From: Entoloma clypeatum
Taxonomy: Eukaryota; Basidiomycota; Agaricomycetes; Agaricales; Entolomataceae
DNA length: 64,000 nt
Reading direction: 5' to 3'
NCBI GenBank assembly: GCA_963565915.1
Contig: OY751486.1
Span: forward strand, 5,084,001-5,148,000
Shown: one piece after another, positions 1 to 10,629 of the stretch
Layout: each line of letters starts with the position of its first letter
Position numbering within the stretch: the stretch's first letter is position 1
The notes under the pieces: generated by a model
Databases searched by the model: none
What the model was told of the DNA's origin: nothing
What the model saw: only the letters and a program-made list of their open reading frames with translations
Position numbers and translations under genes: made by a program

Positions 1-759
1 GAGCGGTAACAATGCTAGAACTGGTTCGTCGAAACAGGGAGCGTATATCGTCACTGGCTGCGGCGCCGGTTCCGTGAAAGGCACGCTGGACAACGAAAAC
101 GGTGCTGGTTTTGGTCCATCTACTGTCTCATCCCACTGGCGTTTCTCCACCAGGACGGCCTCTAGAAGCTGGCCCCCCACCTTCTCGACAACTTCTTGAA
201 GGACCTCCTCCACCTCGGCGTGCTTTTGAGGACCAAGAATGAACGGCCGGCCGTGTCGTGCGATTCCCGCCTTCTCCCTGGCAATCTCCGAGACGGTAGA
301 ACCCAGGAATGCTTGATGGTCGAGATCGACAGCAGTCAAGAGCGATACGGCAATCGCTTCGTCTGGCATGATGTTCGTCGCATCCAAGCGTCCGCCCAGG
401 CCCACTTCCACGACGGCGATGTCCACCTCCGCTCCCTCGAAGATGTGGAACGCTGTCAGGACGAGCATTTCAAAGTTGGTTAGTTGGGTCTTGAACTCCT
501 TGTCTGCGGCTTTGACCAGCGCCAGTGCGGTGTTGTAGGAGGAAGGAAGGATCGGTCTGTTGTCGATTGTGATGCAGTCGTAGACGGAGGTGAGGTGGGG
601 ACTGTTGAAACGTCCGACGGAGAGGGAGGAGGATTGTAAGATGGTGGAAAGCAGGGAGGAGACGCTGCCTTTGCCGTTTGTACCTGCTACGTGTAGTGTT
701 GGGCGGGTGTACTTGTGCATTAGACGGCTGAGTCTGTCGAGGCTAAGATCAATCGACAT
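1..759 (-). CDS. FOL3: Dihydrofolate synthase / folylpolyglutamate synthase, N-terminal part
   Basis: One open frame runs on the minus strand from an ATG at 759 to the window edge (253 codons seen; the 3' end is missing). It belongs to the Mur-ligase-like family that joins glutamate to dihydropteroate or folates using ATP. The ATP-binding loop HVAGTNGKGSVSSLL lies at about residues 23-37, followed by FNSPHL, and the family hallmark VGLGGRLDATN lies at about residues 121-131. The start is chosen because the next residues (SIDLSLDRLSRLMHKYTRPTL) match the usual N-terminus directly before the P-loop. Short versus full-length family members only because the window cuts it. Fungi use a Fol3 enzyme for dihydrofolate and a Met7 enzyme for polyglutamation; Fol3 is my preference, not proven. 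It shares a 223 bp divergent promoter region with the next gene. Confidence 0.9.
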   Translation of the reverse strand, partial: MSIDLSLDRLSRLMHKYTRPTLHVAGTNGKGSVSSLLSTILQSSSLSVGRFNSPHLTSVYDCITIDNRPILPSSYNTALALVKAADKEFKTQLTNFEMLVLTAFHIFEGAEVDIAVVEVGLGGRLDATNIMPDEAIAVSLLTAVDLDHQAFLGSTVSEIAREKAGIARHGRPFILGPQKHAEVEEVLQEVVEKVGGQLLEAVLVEKRQWDETVDGPKPAPFSLSSVPFTEPAPQPVTIYAPCFDEPVLALLPL

Positions 760-982
760 GATGGTGGTCAGAAGGAAGTTATCACCTCGGCTTTTACATT
801 ACTTTCACATAGCACACTATATTTGGATGCTTGGCATGTCTCAGACATTCCATTTTTAGCCCGACGTCAGCCCTGCGCCTATAAAAGCCGCCAGGAATGA
901 GCGATAAAATCCCCATCCCTTCAGGACTTCTCTACTCAATCTATTCCACACTCTCTTATAACACACACTCTTTTATTTCACG
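760..982 (+). promoter_or_regulatory. Divergent intergenic promoter region with TATA box
   Basis: A good TATA box (TATAAAA, 880-886) lies about 97 bp upstream of the ATG at 983, and the stretch between is pyrimidine-rich, as in strongly regulated fungal promoters. It reads toward the secreted repeat protein. No comparable TATA is seen for the folate gene on the other strand. Confidence 0.6.
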
Positions 983-2689
983 ATGCCCGCTCTCAAAAGA
1001 CTCCTCCCTCTCCTTCTCATCGCCATCGGCTCTGCCGTCGTCGCTATGCCCGTCACGTACTCCGGTAACGTACGAGAGCTCTGCTCGCCGTTGTTGGCAT
1101 TCCCCTCACTGATCTGCTCGTTACAGGAGCTCGGATACGGACACGGCGGCTACGGACACAAAGACTTTGAAAGGGAACACTTCGATCGTGAGGACAAGGT
1201 CAGGAAAGACGAGTTCAAACACCGTGACGATGAGAAGCACCGCGAGCACGACGACTTCCACCGCCACAACGACTTCAAGTTCCGTGAGGCTGCCAAGTTT
1301 AAGGAAGTCTTCGAAGAGCACGACGAGAAGAAGCACCACGACAAGTTCAGACACCGTGAGGACAAGGACCGCCATGAAGAGTTCAAGCACCGTGACGACC
1401 TCCACAAGGACGAGGAGCACAAGCGCAAGGACCGTCATGGGTACGGCGGATATGGGCTTGGCGGATACGGCGGGTATGAACACGGCGATCATGGCTACGG
1501 TGGCTATGGCGGTGAGGGGTACGGCAAGAAAGTCTACCGCAGGGATGGGGGAGACTATGGATACGGCGGTTATGGCCACAAGGACTTTGAGCGGGAACAC
1601 TTCGACCGCGAGGAAAAGGACAAGAAGGACGAGTTCAAGCACCGCGAGGACAAGAAGTTCCACGAACACGATGACTTTCACCGCCACGACGACTTCAAGT
1701 TCCGCGAGGCCGCCAAGTTCAAGGAGGTGGAGAAACATCATGACGAGAAGAAGGAGCATGACAAGTTCCGCCATCGTGAGGACGAGAAGAAGCATGACGA
1801 GTTCAAGCACCACGATGACCTCCACAAAGACGAAGAGCACAAGGATCGTCATGGATATGGTGGTTATGGTCTCGGTGGCTATGGCGGATACGGCGGCAAC
1901 GGTTACAAAGGGCGTGGCGGCTATGGTGGTGAAGGCTATGGCAAGAGGGTCTATCGCCGCGACGGTGGCTATGGCGGCTACGGACACAAAGACTTCGAGC
2001 GGGAGCACTTTGACCACGAAGACAAAGTGAAGAAGGACGAGTTCAAGCACCGCGAGGACAAGGAACTTCACGAACATGACGAGTTCCACCGCCACGACGA
2101 CTTCAAGTTCCGTGAAGCTGCCAAGTACAAGGAGGAAGAGAAGCACAACGACGAGAAGAAGCACCATGACAAGTCCAGGCATCACGAGGAAAAGGACCGC
2201 CATGAAGAGTTCAAGCACCGCGAGGACGACCACAAAGACAAGAAGTACAAGGAGGCTGGCCGTCATGGATACGGCGGTGGGTATGGCGGTGACAGTTATG
2301 GCAAGCATCTCTACCGCCGCGACGGTGGCTACGGTGGCTACGGGCACAAAGACTTCGAGCGCGAACGCTTCAACCACGAGGACAAGGAGAAGAAGGACGA
2401 GTTCAAGCACCTTGAGGAAAAGAAGTTCCGCGAGCACGATGACTTCCACCGCCATGACGACTTCAAGTTCCGCGAGGCCGCTAAATTCAAGGAAATCTTC
2501 GAGGACCACGACGAGAAGAAGCATCACGACGAGTTCAAGCACCGTGACGAAAAGAAGGAACACGAAGAGTTCAAGCATCGCGATGACTTCCACAAGGACA
2601 AGGAACACAAGGATCGCCATGGCTATGGAGGACACAATATCCACCGCCGCGGCTTCCCCTTCTTGAAGAGCTTCGGAATCGGCCAGTAG
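983..2689 (+). CDS. Secreted His/Lys/Glu-rich tandem-repeat protein with Kex2-type sites
   Basis: Model: exons 983-1069 and 1127-2689, 549 aa. The 57 nt intron (GTACGAG...TTACAG) is itself open and in frame, so retention would only insert 19 residues. Residues 1-22 look like a signal peptide (basic start, then LLPLLLIAIGSAVVA). The rest is four similar units that start at GGYGHKDFE. Each has a highly charged His-rich middle (FHRHDDFKFREAAKF, then KHHDKFRHRE-type heptads, probably helical) and a Gly-Tyr-rich linker. Dibasic sites follow the linkers (KKVYRR, KRVYRR, KHLYRR, then HRR before a 12-residue tail), the layout of Kex2-processed repeat proteins. I do not recognise a named family. The His and acid density suggests metal or hydroxyapatite-like binding, or a cell-wall role, but this is inference. 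Confidence 0.8.
   Translation: MPALKRLLPLLLIAIGSAVVAMPVTYSGNVRELCSPLLAFPSLICSLQELGYGHGGYGHKDFEREHFDREDKVRKDEFKHRDDEKHREHDDFHRHNDFKFREAAKFKEVFEEHDEKKHHDKFRHREDKDRHEEFKHRDDLHKDEEHKRKDRHGYGGYGLGGYGGYEHGDHGYGGYGGEGYGKKVYRRDGGDYGYGGYGHKDFEREHFDREEKDKKDEFKHREDKKFHEHDDFHRHDDFKFREAAKFKEVEKHHDEKKEHDKFRHREDEKKHDEFKHHDDLHKDEEHKDRHGYGGYGLGGYGGYGGNGYKGRGGYGGEGYGKRVYRRDGGYGGYGHKDFEREHFDHEDKVKKDEFKHREDKELHEHDEFHRHDDFKFREAAKYKEEEKHNDEKKHHDKSRHHEEKDRHEEFKHREDDHKDKKYKEAGRHGYGGGYGGDSYGKHLYRRDGGYGGYGHKDFERERFNHEDKEKKDEFKHLEEKKFREHDDFHRHDDFKFREAAKFKEIFEDHDEKKHHDEFKHRDEKKEHEEFKHRDDFHKDKEHKDRHGYGGHNIHRRGFPFLKSFGIGQ
1146..2640 (+). repeat. Four imperfect in-frame coding repeats (360-420 bp)
   Basis: The Gly-His-Lys-Asp-Phe-Glu codons recur at 1154, 1574, 1982 and 2342, giving spacings of 420, 408 and 360 bp. 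The charged core is best conserved; length varies in the Gly-Tyr linker. All differences keep the frame, so the array is under coding constraint. Confidence 0.85.
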
Positions 2690-3698
2690 ATACTATTGTT
2701 CCGCCCCATTTGTTTCTTGAGATGAATGTCATAGATTTCTATCCTCTCCGTTTGACTTGAGTGATAGTACCGGAACTGCTCTCCACGAGTGATCGATGCT
2801 GACAAGCGCCTGCTATTAAAGCGGTGGATGAAACGTTTGGAATACTTTGGTGTACCCTTCTACAGACGTGCATTTACTGTTCTCGTTGGTGTTGATATGG
2901 TTGATCCGTTTGCGTCACCATCTCAACTTGAAGCCACCGGGAAAACTTGGGAAACTTTGATGCCCCTTCTCGATTTACGAAGTTTACTTCAAACAAGGAC
3001 CTGTTTGACATTCAAATGGTTAATTCGACTTTGAGCAGCCCAGTTCGAGAGGAGAAGGGAGGCCACCGCGCCGTATATACTAGACATCTACGTGACGTGT
3101 GTAGAGGAGGTAGCTCAACATTTCAGAGGCCAACAACCCGACCAACAGGATGCAGGAACGAGCGCTCGCTGTGGAACTTTACCTGATCAGGGTGGCGCTG
3201 AAGACTGCGGATGGAAGGTACAACACCTCATCTCTGCGGATATATTCCGATGCTGTTCATGAATCACCGCTACCGTCTCGGCGAACATCCACCGCGCCCA
3301 CGAAAGCATTCCAACCGCCTGTGTCGTTATCCGGGGCCGAGCCAAGATTTTTGGCTTGAATCCCGTTGAGTCAAATTGCATTGTTGCCCCGTCCCGACGC
3401 AAAATAGCCCAAGAGTTCTTTGAACATGGCGGTCTTCAAGAGTTCTATTGTAGATAGATTCGGGAAGCAACCACTCACATTACCCTTGGTGCCAAGCAAG
3501 GATGTTCTTCGGGTTTTTCGGGAAGAACCACACAGCGAGGATCTGGAATTTTTTTTATGCTCATGTGGTGGACGACAAGAAAATGTCGAAAAAGATGTGG
3601 TCATCCAAAGTCTCGCATCCTCGGAAAGGAAAGTTGTCGATTGGGGAACGAATTCGGGACCTGATAATAAGTACAGACATACACGCCGTAACTACACC
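2690..3698. other. No gene recognised
   Basis: Open stretches of up to about 80 codons exist in several frames, but none shows splice-consistent extension, a known domain or composition like the neighbours. This holds the 3' ends of the flanking genes and probably spacer or a relic I cannot identify. Confidence 0.4.
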
Positions 3699-4385
3699 TC
3701 ACAGAGTGAGATTGTATTCATATTCACTGGCTCCACTTTGCGCAATCCACAGGACGATGGCCGAAAGCATGAGGGCTACACTCTGCGAAACATTGGCATA
3801 GCCGTAATAGGTGAATTGCTCCGGATATCCATTGAGGATGTACTTCAAGATCAACAAGCTCTGCGGTATGTCATTTCATTCATGTCGATTCTAAAGATAT
3901 CATGGCTCAGGACGCACCACGCTGCCAGCAAGCCCACCCGCCATGAGGGCAAATCCCACAAAAAGAACGACTCTGGCCCTCCAGACAGCTCTCGAGTCCC
4001 CAAGGCCTTCGTCCCCGCGTACGCGGTCTTTATCGATGAGGTTGATAATCAAATATCCGAGGAGAGAGCAGATGCCGGGAACCCAGTCGGCGAACGTGAC
4101 ATGCACAGGAGGTGGTGCGTCCGGTGCATCCGGCGGTCCCCAGGGCGAGCGGGCATGCCCTGAAAGAACAACGGCATCGATGAAAGTCCAATTGGCCAGC
4201 GCAAACTGTTAAGAGTCCTGGGTTTTAGTCCGCACGTTTTTTTTTTTGAGGATCGCGGGGGATCCACTTACTAGAGCGCCGGCAAGGTAGACACCGACTG
4301 TTCGACGATGCTTCCCGAGTGAGAACTCAGGGAAGGGGTTGACGAATACACGTCGAGGATCGTAGTTGGCCCGTGGTAGCGACAT
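3699..4385 (-). CDS. VPS68: Vps68 / TMEM50 (UPF0220) family membrane protein
   Basis: Three exons on the minus strand: 4385-4272, 4205-3918 and 3860-3699; 187 aa, close to the 184 aa of yeast Vps68. Family signatures are clear: the first membrane segment VGVYLAGALFALANWTFID, then VTFADWVPGICSLLGYLIIN, then VLFVGFALMAGGLAGSV, and the C-terminal YYGYANVSQSVALMLSAIVL. Four membrane helices are expected. The first intron has a clean GTAAGT donor; the second uses GTGCGT and its exact position (3917 or 3920) changes one residue. Vps68 works in endosomal/ESCRT-linked vacuolar sorting in yeast; this role is taken from the family. Confidence 0.88.
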
Positions 4386-5050
4386 TGTGTGCACAACAAG
4401 GCGCCTTCGTTGTTGGGAGCAGGATGCTGACGTTAGATGGACCGTGGGAAACCGTCTGATCATCGATGGCAACCGCGAACAGAGAGTCCAGGTACTACTT
4501 AAAGCCATCCTGAGTACTGTTGACTTCAAGTTTCGGTGTGAAGCACTAGCTTTCCCCGGTAAAAATCTCCGGTATGCTACACGACAGGAACTTTGGAATT
4601 TAAATAAGTCCTGGTCAGGACTTGGGAAAGCCACCCGTGTAGGTGCCTTAGGTATGTTCTCTACTATCTAGCTTGTCTCTAGCTCTATTGATTCCAGCAG
4701 AGACGCGGTTGGACCTGTTGTTATTGTCTCACGTCACGGCTGACAGCCCTCCCGAAGCCCTCCCCACTGTTTCACCAACGCATCATGCAATCCGGCTTTT
4801 CGTGGAAGACATCCCAGATGCAACGGATATCGCGTGTCCCTCAGTGAACAATGGCCGCCTCGTATCAAACCTGATAACATGGTCTTACTGGTATCAAGGT
4901 ATCATCTTGAAAGCCCCGAGTTCGCCATAGCGTTTATCTGACGTCATAAAGCGCGGTGAGCAAGAGCGTCATCGCGCCAGTATTCACCTATCTGGTCGAC
5001 AATCTGAAACAGGAGCTCTATTTCCCTCTCTTCTCTTCAGTCTTCTTGCA
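4386..5050. other. Divergent intergenic region, no gene recognised
   Basis: Lies between the starts of the Vps68-like gene (minus) and the glycine-rich gene (plus). It has a TGACGTCA-like site near 4939 and a pyrimidine-rich stretch just before 5051. Small open frames here have no supporting feature. Confidence 0.4.
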
Positions 5051-5977
5051 ATGATGCCAGTAACCGAGCTCTCCAAACCGAATCAATCCCTTTTCCGAAG
5101 GAAGGGTGGTGGTGGCGGTGGCGGTGGCGGGAGAGGGGGTGGTGGCAAGGGTGGAGGAAAGTCTGGCGGTTCAGGAGGCAAATCCAGTGGTTCAGGCGGA
5201 AAATCAGGTTCACCGAAATCGTCTGGTTCCCCCCTGTCATACGGAGGCAAGCAGAACTCGGCCAGCAGTTATGGATCAGGAGGCCGCGCGCCCATTACAA
5301 TACCCCCTGGTGGGTTGTTCGCCGGGCGTCAGGCAGGGGGTGGAAGAAGGGATCAGGTATATGGATCATCGTGTGTTGTTTTTTTCCTGTCAATGGTCGT
5401 GGCTGGTTCAACGTGAAGTAGGACATACGGAAGTGGTTATCCGGGATTGACCGGACGAGGGGTTTCAGGACGCGGGTTCCCTTTCTACTTTTGGCCTATA
5501 GCTTGGGGTGGTGCTGGGCTCGCAGCTGGGTCTTATCTGCACAGCGGTTCGGAGGCAAGTTTGGAAGTTTCACGGGTTTCCATAAAACTAATAATCTTTC
5601 CCCAGTATGGTCTTCCCGGCAACACGAGTCGACCAGGAGGGCCAATGGCTGCTGCTGCCTTCCAATCGTCATCTACAAACACGACCTTACGCCTCGTCTC
5701 GGATAATGCTACAGCAGCTGACCTCGTCACCGCCATCAGGAACAATTGTTCCTCAATGCTCAATCCTTCGGGCACGTCTTCGTCCCCGTCGCCTTATGTC
5801 GATACGCCGAAGCCGGAGCAGGTAGTTCAGTATTACCGGGCAAGCTCCATCGCACTCGCCTTGGATGGGTACAACAATACGGCCGCTCTTCAGCCAGAGG
5901 GCACGCCAAATGCGCCCCTGCCACCCAACATCGACACGAAAATGGTGGATTGCGTGGATCAAACCATTGGAGTCTGA
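5051..5977 (+). CDS. Glycine-rich conserved basidiomycete protein
   Basis: Exons 5051-5370, 5422-5554 and 5606-5977; 274 aa. After a short N-terminus comes a Gly/Ser/Lys-rich low-complexity segment (about residues 19-100), then a conserved block YGSGYPG...GRGFPFYFWPIAWGG that looks like a membrane or amphipathic segment, then a C-terminal domain with NTSRPGGPM, LVSDNATAADLVTAI, VVQYYRASSIALALDGYNN and a final Cys-Val-Asp-Gln motif. This architecture is familiar from uncharacterised Agaricomycete proteins; no function is known to me. Relatives often start with a signal peptide; here the codons just upstream of 5051 read like one (SLLFSLLA) but lack an ATG, so the true start may lie in an unseen upstream exon. 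Intron 1 uses GTGTGT; intron 2 appears to be GC-AG (donor GCAAGT) and is 51 nt, so it also reads through in frame. Confidence 0.75.
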
Positions 5978-7069
5978 ATGTCACGGTGATGTTATACCGC
6001 AGTTGGGACTTCTGGGTTTGCTGTATGTCATTTGGAATATCTACTCTTTAGTTTGACGAGGCCACATTTGGTACGGAGAATTTGCCGCCGTTTGCGGGTC
6101 TCTAGAAGTGACTCTCGTTGCAAGGTACAGGTACAATCGAACATGTCAGCGACGTATACCTCTATCGCGATTTTATCCATGGGCCTTGATACACGGTCCG
6201 GGGTGCGCCCTTCGAGTATTTCTCCAGATCCTCTTCAAAGGATGGTATGTAGAATTATGGGTTCATTGCGATCGATGAAGGCAAATTACCCGTCAGCGTC
6301 GTCGGACAACCCGGGCCCGGCCCGGGGGTTGGCAAATTTGGTGACTTCAACAAGTCATAGAAGAATCCTTCGACTTTGAGTCGTTTGCCCGGACCAGAGC
6401 CTTAGAAATCACGGTGGCAGAACCTCTCAACACGGCCCAAAATTGGTTTGTCGCGCGGTGCTCGGTGGCTCAGCCGAAACTCGGTGCACAAATACCGCAT
6501 CCTTGAAGGCGCTCACTTCGGGCCGCGCAACCTCGTTTACGTCTTGTGAACGATAAGAAAGATTTTAGACTCGTTGCGGGTTCACACTGGGATTTTAGCA
6601 CGACTGTAGGAGAGTCCGATTTCGAACGCAACGACCTAGTTGAAGGCAAACAAATGGTTATGAATGACCCTAACGAGTATTCATCCCCATCCCAAGTTAC
6701 TCCTTACCGACCTGGCGCTGGGGCGAAGAGCGATGTGGACTGTCTCAAACCGGACGCGAGGAGAAGTTCAAGGACCTGTTGAGCACGAGGAAGATTGCAG
6801 TCTACCGCGGAAGATATTGAGTGGTGCCAATAATGTACGATCCAGTGTTCGCATGAAAGGACAAGCAAGACCAAATAACGCTACGTCAACTTTTCTTCGC
6901 GTCCCACATTCACCTCTCCTCGCGTTACCCCAATTCAACAGCTCCAAAATCCCCTGGAAATCCTTGGATTCACGACTAGAGCAATACAGTACTCGCTTCC
7001 GCGCGCACGACACGACATTAGGACTGGGGAAACTTTGGACTTAGTGGCAAGCACTTGCAGAGCCTTGAG
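5978..7069. other. No gene recognised
   Basis: About 1.1 kb without a convincing coding exon on either strand. A G+C palindrome-like run lies near 6310-6328. Weak open frames up to about 125 codons show no domain. Confidence 0.35.
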
Positions 7070-10000
7070 ATGGCAAATTATTCGACGGATGGACATGGCG
7101 ATCTCGACCTTGTAAGTGACCTATATCTTGTTGAACATTCCCATCAAGACCCTTCGTCCTCAGACCCTTTCTCCATCGACAACATTATATTCTCCTTCCC
7201 CGCCCTTTGAGAAACATTGCCTTCCCCGCCTTGAAATTGATTCATTGGATACATCTCCATTCTCGGTATCAAGATACTCTTTCTATTAAGCAGAGCCCTC
7301 TGCTAATTTACCCGCAGGTTCTATTCTCTGGCATGATCAAAGATGAATTGCCGATCTTCAAAACCCAACTTGAATGTGCGGCGCCTATGCCCCCCGATTC
7401 TAGCTATGATATCGAAGTAGGATATTCGTTTGATGTGCCTCCCACTTTCTGAAGCGTCCACCACAGCGTTTCACGAACCTCAACGACCTGGAATCTGGAT
7501 GGTATGACGAGGATGTGGAGGTAAGCCAACAGTCTTCGTGCTGCGTCATTAGATTTAATCACCCGTCTCAAGGAAATTCTTGTCTTATCGCCGAAGCGCA
7601 GTTCGCGAATACCCTTTGCGAATCAAGAGGCGCTCCGGATCGACGCAAACGTCAAGGTACCTCCCCCACCCTTCTTCGTCCGCTTCCTCTCTCACGATAC
7701 CTAGTTCAATCCTACACCCGATTTCGAATCTGTCAACGCTCTACCGTTGGCGGAGCCTACAGCCACCACCACCACTCGCTTATGCAGAAAGCGCGATACC
7801 GGGCGTATTTACGTCATGAAGACCTTTATCAACGCTGTAGGCCGGGTTCCTTTGGAACACGAAATACTTCAAGTCATCAACGATTTGAAAGCACCTTTTC
7901 TTCCCCAAATACTGTGGTCTTTCCCTGGCGAGAAAGACTTGTCTATTATAACGGTACGTGACACTCGCGACTTTTCGTTTGCCAAAGGTCTTTGACGTCA
8001 AATAGGATTACTATCCTCGGAAGAACCTCGAAGGCCTCATTAGCGGCGGGGGCCCACTCATACCGAGCGAAGCCTTGTTTTATGCAAGTGAAATCGTGGG
8101 TTGACTGGTATTATGACCTTGTTCGCAACGATGGTGCTGATATGCCTTCATGTAGATTCAAGCTATATCGTTTCTGCATACTGCCGGAATAATTCACCGG
8201 GACCTGAACCCGGGAAATATCATGATCGACACAGACGGTCATGTCGTCCTTACAGGATATGCAGGCGCTGATATCTTTCCCCGTCCAGGAGCTCGTGGGC
8301 CTGGCGGCCGGCGTTTCTCTAAAATGCATGTCGGGACTGGGGAGAAGTCTATCCTGTTTCAGGCTCCAGAGCTTGTATTGGGTTGGGCACACGACTTTTC
8401 GGTGGACTGTTGGAGCTTCGGGGTGTTGTTACATTACATGCTCTCGGGGAAGGTAAGCCGCCCCTTGGGTGACCATTCGTAAGTCAACACTCGTCATTTT
8501 AGTATTTATTCTCGGCGGAAGACGTAATCGCGGACCTGCCGACTTTGAAGAACAGAATCGTCCATGAAGCAGTTGTGTTATCTCCACTTCTTGAGCACGA
8601 GAGTCGCGATCTGATTTGTAAAGTGCGTCTCGTCCTTGATTGTGACCACATGCTCATTCCCGACAGTGTCTTGAACGGAGCTCTATCGCCCGTCTCACCC
8701 TCGAGGCCATACGAGGGCACGCTTACTTCTCTTCCGTGTATGTTCTCCTCCTTGATAATTCGTCATATTTGACATATGTATCCTTCTAGGGACTGGAAGC
8801 ATGTGTCTGCGAAGAACATTCCAGGTTTGCTCTTCTTTCCATTCGCGTGCTCTGTCACGATCTGTTGCTAACACATTGTCGATTTAGTGCCGCATCTTCT
8901 AGACCCTACTTTTGATACCATCTCCGATCTTACCCTTGTATCAGGACGGCAAAGGACTACTTCACTCGTCACCCAAAGCGATGGTTTGGATTGTCGACAT
9001 TCAGAAACCTTGGAAGCCGGTAAACTCGCGCCCAACGACGCAACATCCATTGGTTTTTCGTCCGTAGGACTTCGACGCCGCAATGTCCAATCTCTTCCCA
9101 GGATCTTCAGGATGTCTTCTTTGCTTGACGACGTTCCGGAGGAAGCCGAGGACACCACGAGCGTCAGGACATATCGTGCAGGAGACTCGTCAGCCGACAG
9201 CTCAGGAATATACGGCGACTCTTATTCGTCGAATAACCGCCTTGACGAAGTGAATGGCGCACGCGACAGTGACATGAGTCGCCGAGACCGCATCGCTCAG
9301 TTCTGGGTATCGTTGGACTTGGAGCAAGAAGCTGCGACCTCGTTGCATAGGATGCGTTCCGTTAGTGGGCTTGGGAGTAGTGGAAGATCCCGCAAGCTTC
9401 GGAAGGCTCGGTCTGCGGTATCTGTCCATCCTTTGCGTCGCTTTTCGACCTTGAGTGCCTCGTCCCTTCATGCCAAGCTGCGGAAGAAGATTCGACCCAC
9501 GACTTTCGTTCCGGCTGTCCCAGAGAGCAAACACGGCGAATGTCAAGGTCAAGGCCAATCTGGAAATGAAGATACGCAAGTCGGTTCGGTTCCTAGACCT
9601 GTATCTGCAACGCCGTCTTCGGGTGTGACTCCGGCAGAATTCCCGACGGGCATCAAGCAAATCGGCAGCGGGATTGGCTTCACGTACAATCTACCCCCGG
9701 ATCTGACCAAATCAAAGGCATCCATCTGCACCGCGAGCAACGCGCCTCTGGCCTGTCATGGTATGTTCCAAGGACTCGGGCTTACTGGACTCGGACTTCG
9801 GCTCGGATCGACGCGGAGCAAAAAAGCCAAGGAGAAGATTCGTGGCACGCTGAGGAGCCTTAGTTCGAGCGTTTCAATGTCTATGTCTGCTTCTGGAGTC
9901 TCTGGGTCTGCTTCTGATTCTGGCGCTGGTGGGGTTACTCTGTCTGTATCTGGACGCGACGACGAGTTTGGAGGGTCGAACTGGAGCTTGATGGCTGTGC

Positions 10001-10302
10001 CTTCTGGGACTGTGTTGGTTATTGGAGATGGGGCCGTCGTAACGGAGACTATAGGGGATGTGGATTTGCCCGTTTTTCCGCACCCGGAGGCTGGGCATGT
10101 TGAGGTTCGTGGGATGTTTGGTGAGAAGGCGCTTGGTGAGCTTGAGCCGGGTGTGGTGGGTCGTAGTGCGTGTGAAGCGGTGGGGAGTTATTTGGGTGAT
10201 GATGGGAACGAGGTGGTGACGCTGAGATTGGTTCCGTCTCCTCCTGCAGAGTTTGCTACGCGTTTGGAGAAGGGGGATGAGACTACCTCGTTTTGTGGGT
10301 AA
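7070..10302 (+). CDS. AGC-type protein-kinase-like protein, predicted pseudokinase
   Basis: Twelve exons fit one frame: 7070-7111, 7164-7265, 7318-7416, 7455-7520, 7573-7656, 7705-7953, 8006-8095, 8156-8452, 8503-8622, 8667-8737, 8790-8824 and 8888-10302; 889 aa. The kinase fold is clear: the ATP-anchoring Lys in YVMKTF (K170), HRDLNPGN with HRD at 258-260, APE-like QAPELVLG, and DCWSFGVLLHYML. The DFG motif is replaced: after HVVLT the sequence reads GYAG (278-281), so the Mg-binding Asp is missing. No Gly-rich loop is visible and the usual Lys after HRDL is Asn. The C-terminal 480 residues are Ser-rich and probably disordered, with several Arg/Lys-Ser patches. The fourth intron would be only 38 nt, so the join between 7416 and 7455 is the weakest part. 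Likely a regulatory scaffold rather than an active kinase. Confidence 0.78.
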
Positions 10303-10629
10303 TGGGACTTTGCTCCTGTGCATTTGGTTTCTCTTTCATTGCAAAGGGTTTTTTTCTTCATCGTAGTGGTCTCCGATGTCACCGTAGAAGGAAGAACAGG
10401 GATTTTACGTGTACCTCGTTTGGTATGAATGTGTATTATAAGTCAAACATAGTATTTCGACCGATTATTAAAACAATCGTATAGAATATAGATGCTACAT
10501 ACAGAGCAGGTGAAATCGGAGGTCACGGTATGTGTGTCGGAGGTGTCATTCAGTGACGTAAAGTAGTATTCATAATAGCAAGTCTAGCTTTCCTGCACTT
10601 GCAGGCGAAGATTTTCGGCCTACAATGTT
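10303..10629. terminator. Convergent 3' intergenic spacer
   Basis: Lies between the stop codons of the kinase-like gene (plus) and the acetyltransferase gene (minus). It is AT-rich, as expected for overlapping 3' untranslated regions. No other feature is seen. Confidence 0.4.

Noticed and set aside
1146..2640. Regularly spaced repeats that might suggest a CRISPR-like array
   Set aside because: Units are 360-420 bp, imperfect and protein-coding in a eukaryote; there are no spacers.
1121..2644. A 507-codon open frame on the minus strand opposite the secreted repeat protein
   Set aside because: It is the mirror of a biased plus-strand gene (Lys/Glu/Asp codons give Leu/Val in reverse) and has no domain or start context.
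4673..4930. An 85-codon frame after the Vps68-like start as a gene
   Set aside because: No domain, no splice extension and it lies in the shared promoter region.
6305..6330. CCCGGGCCCGGCCCGGGGG as an outside copy of the GGGCCCGACGGG motif
   Set aside because: It lacks the GACGGG core and is a simple GC palindrome.
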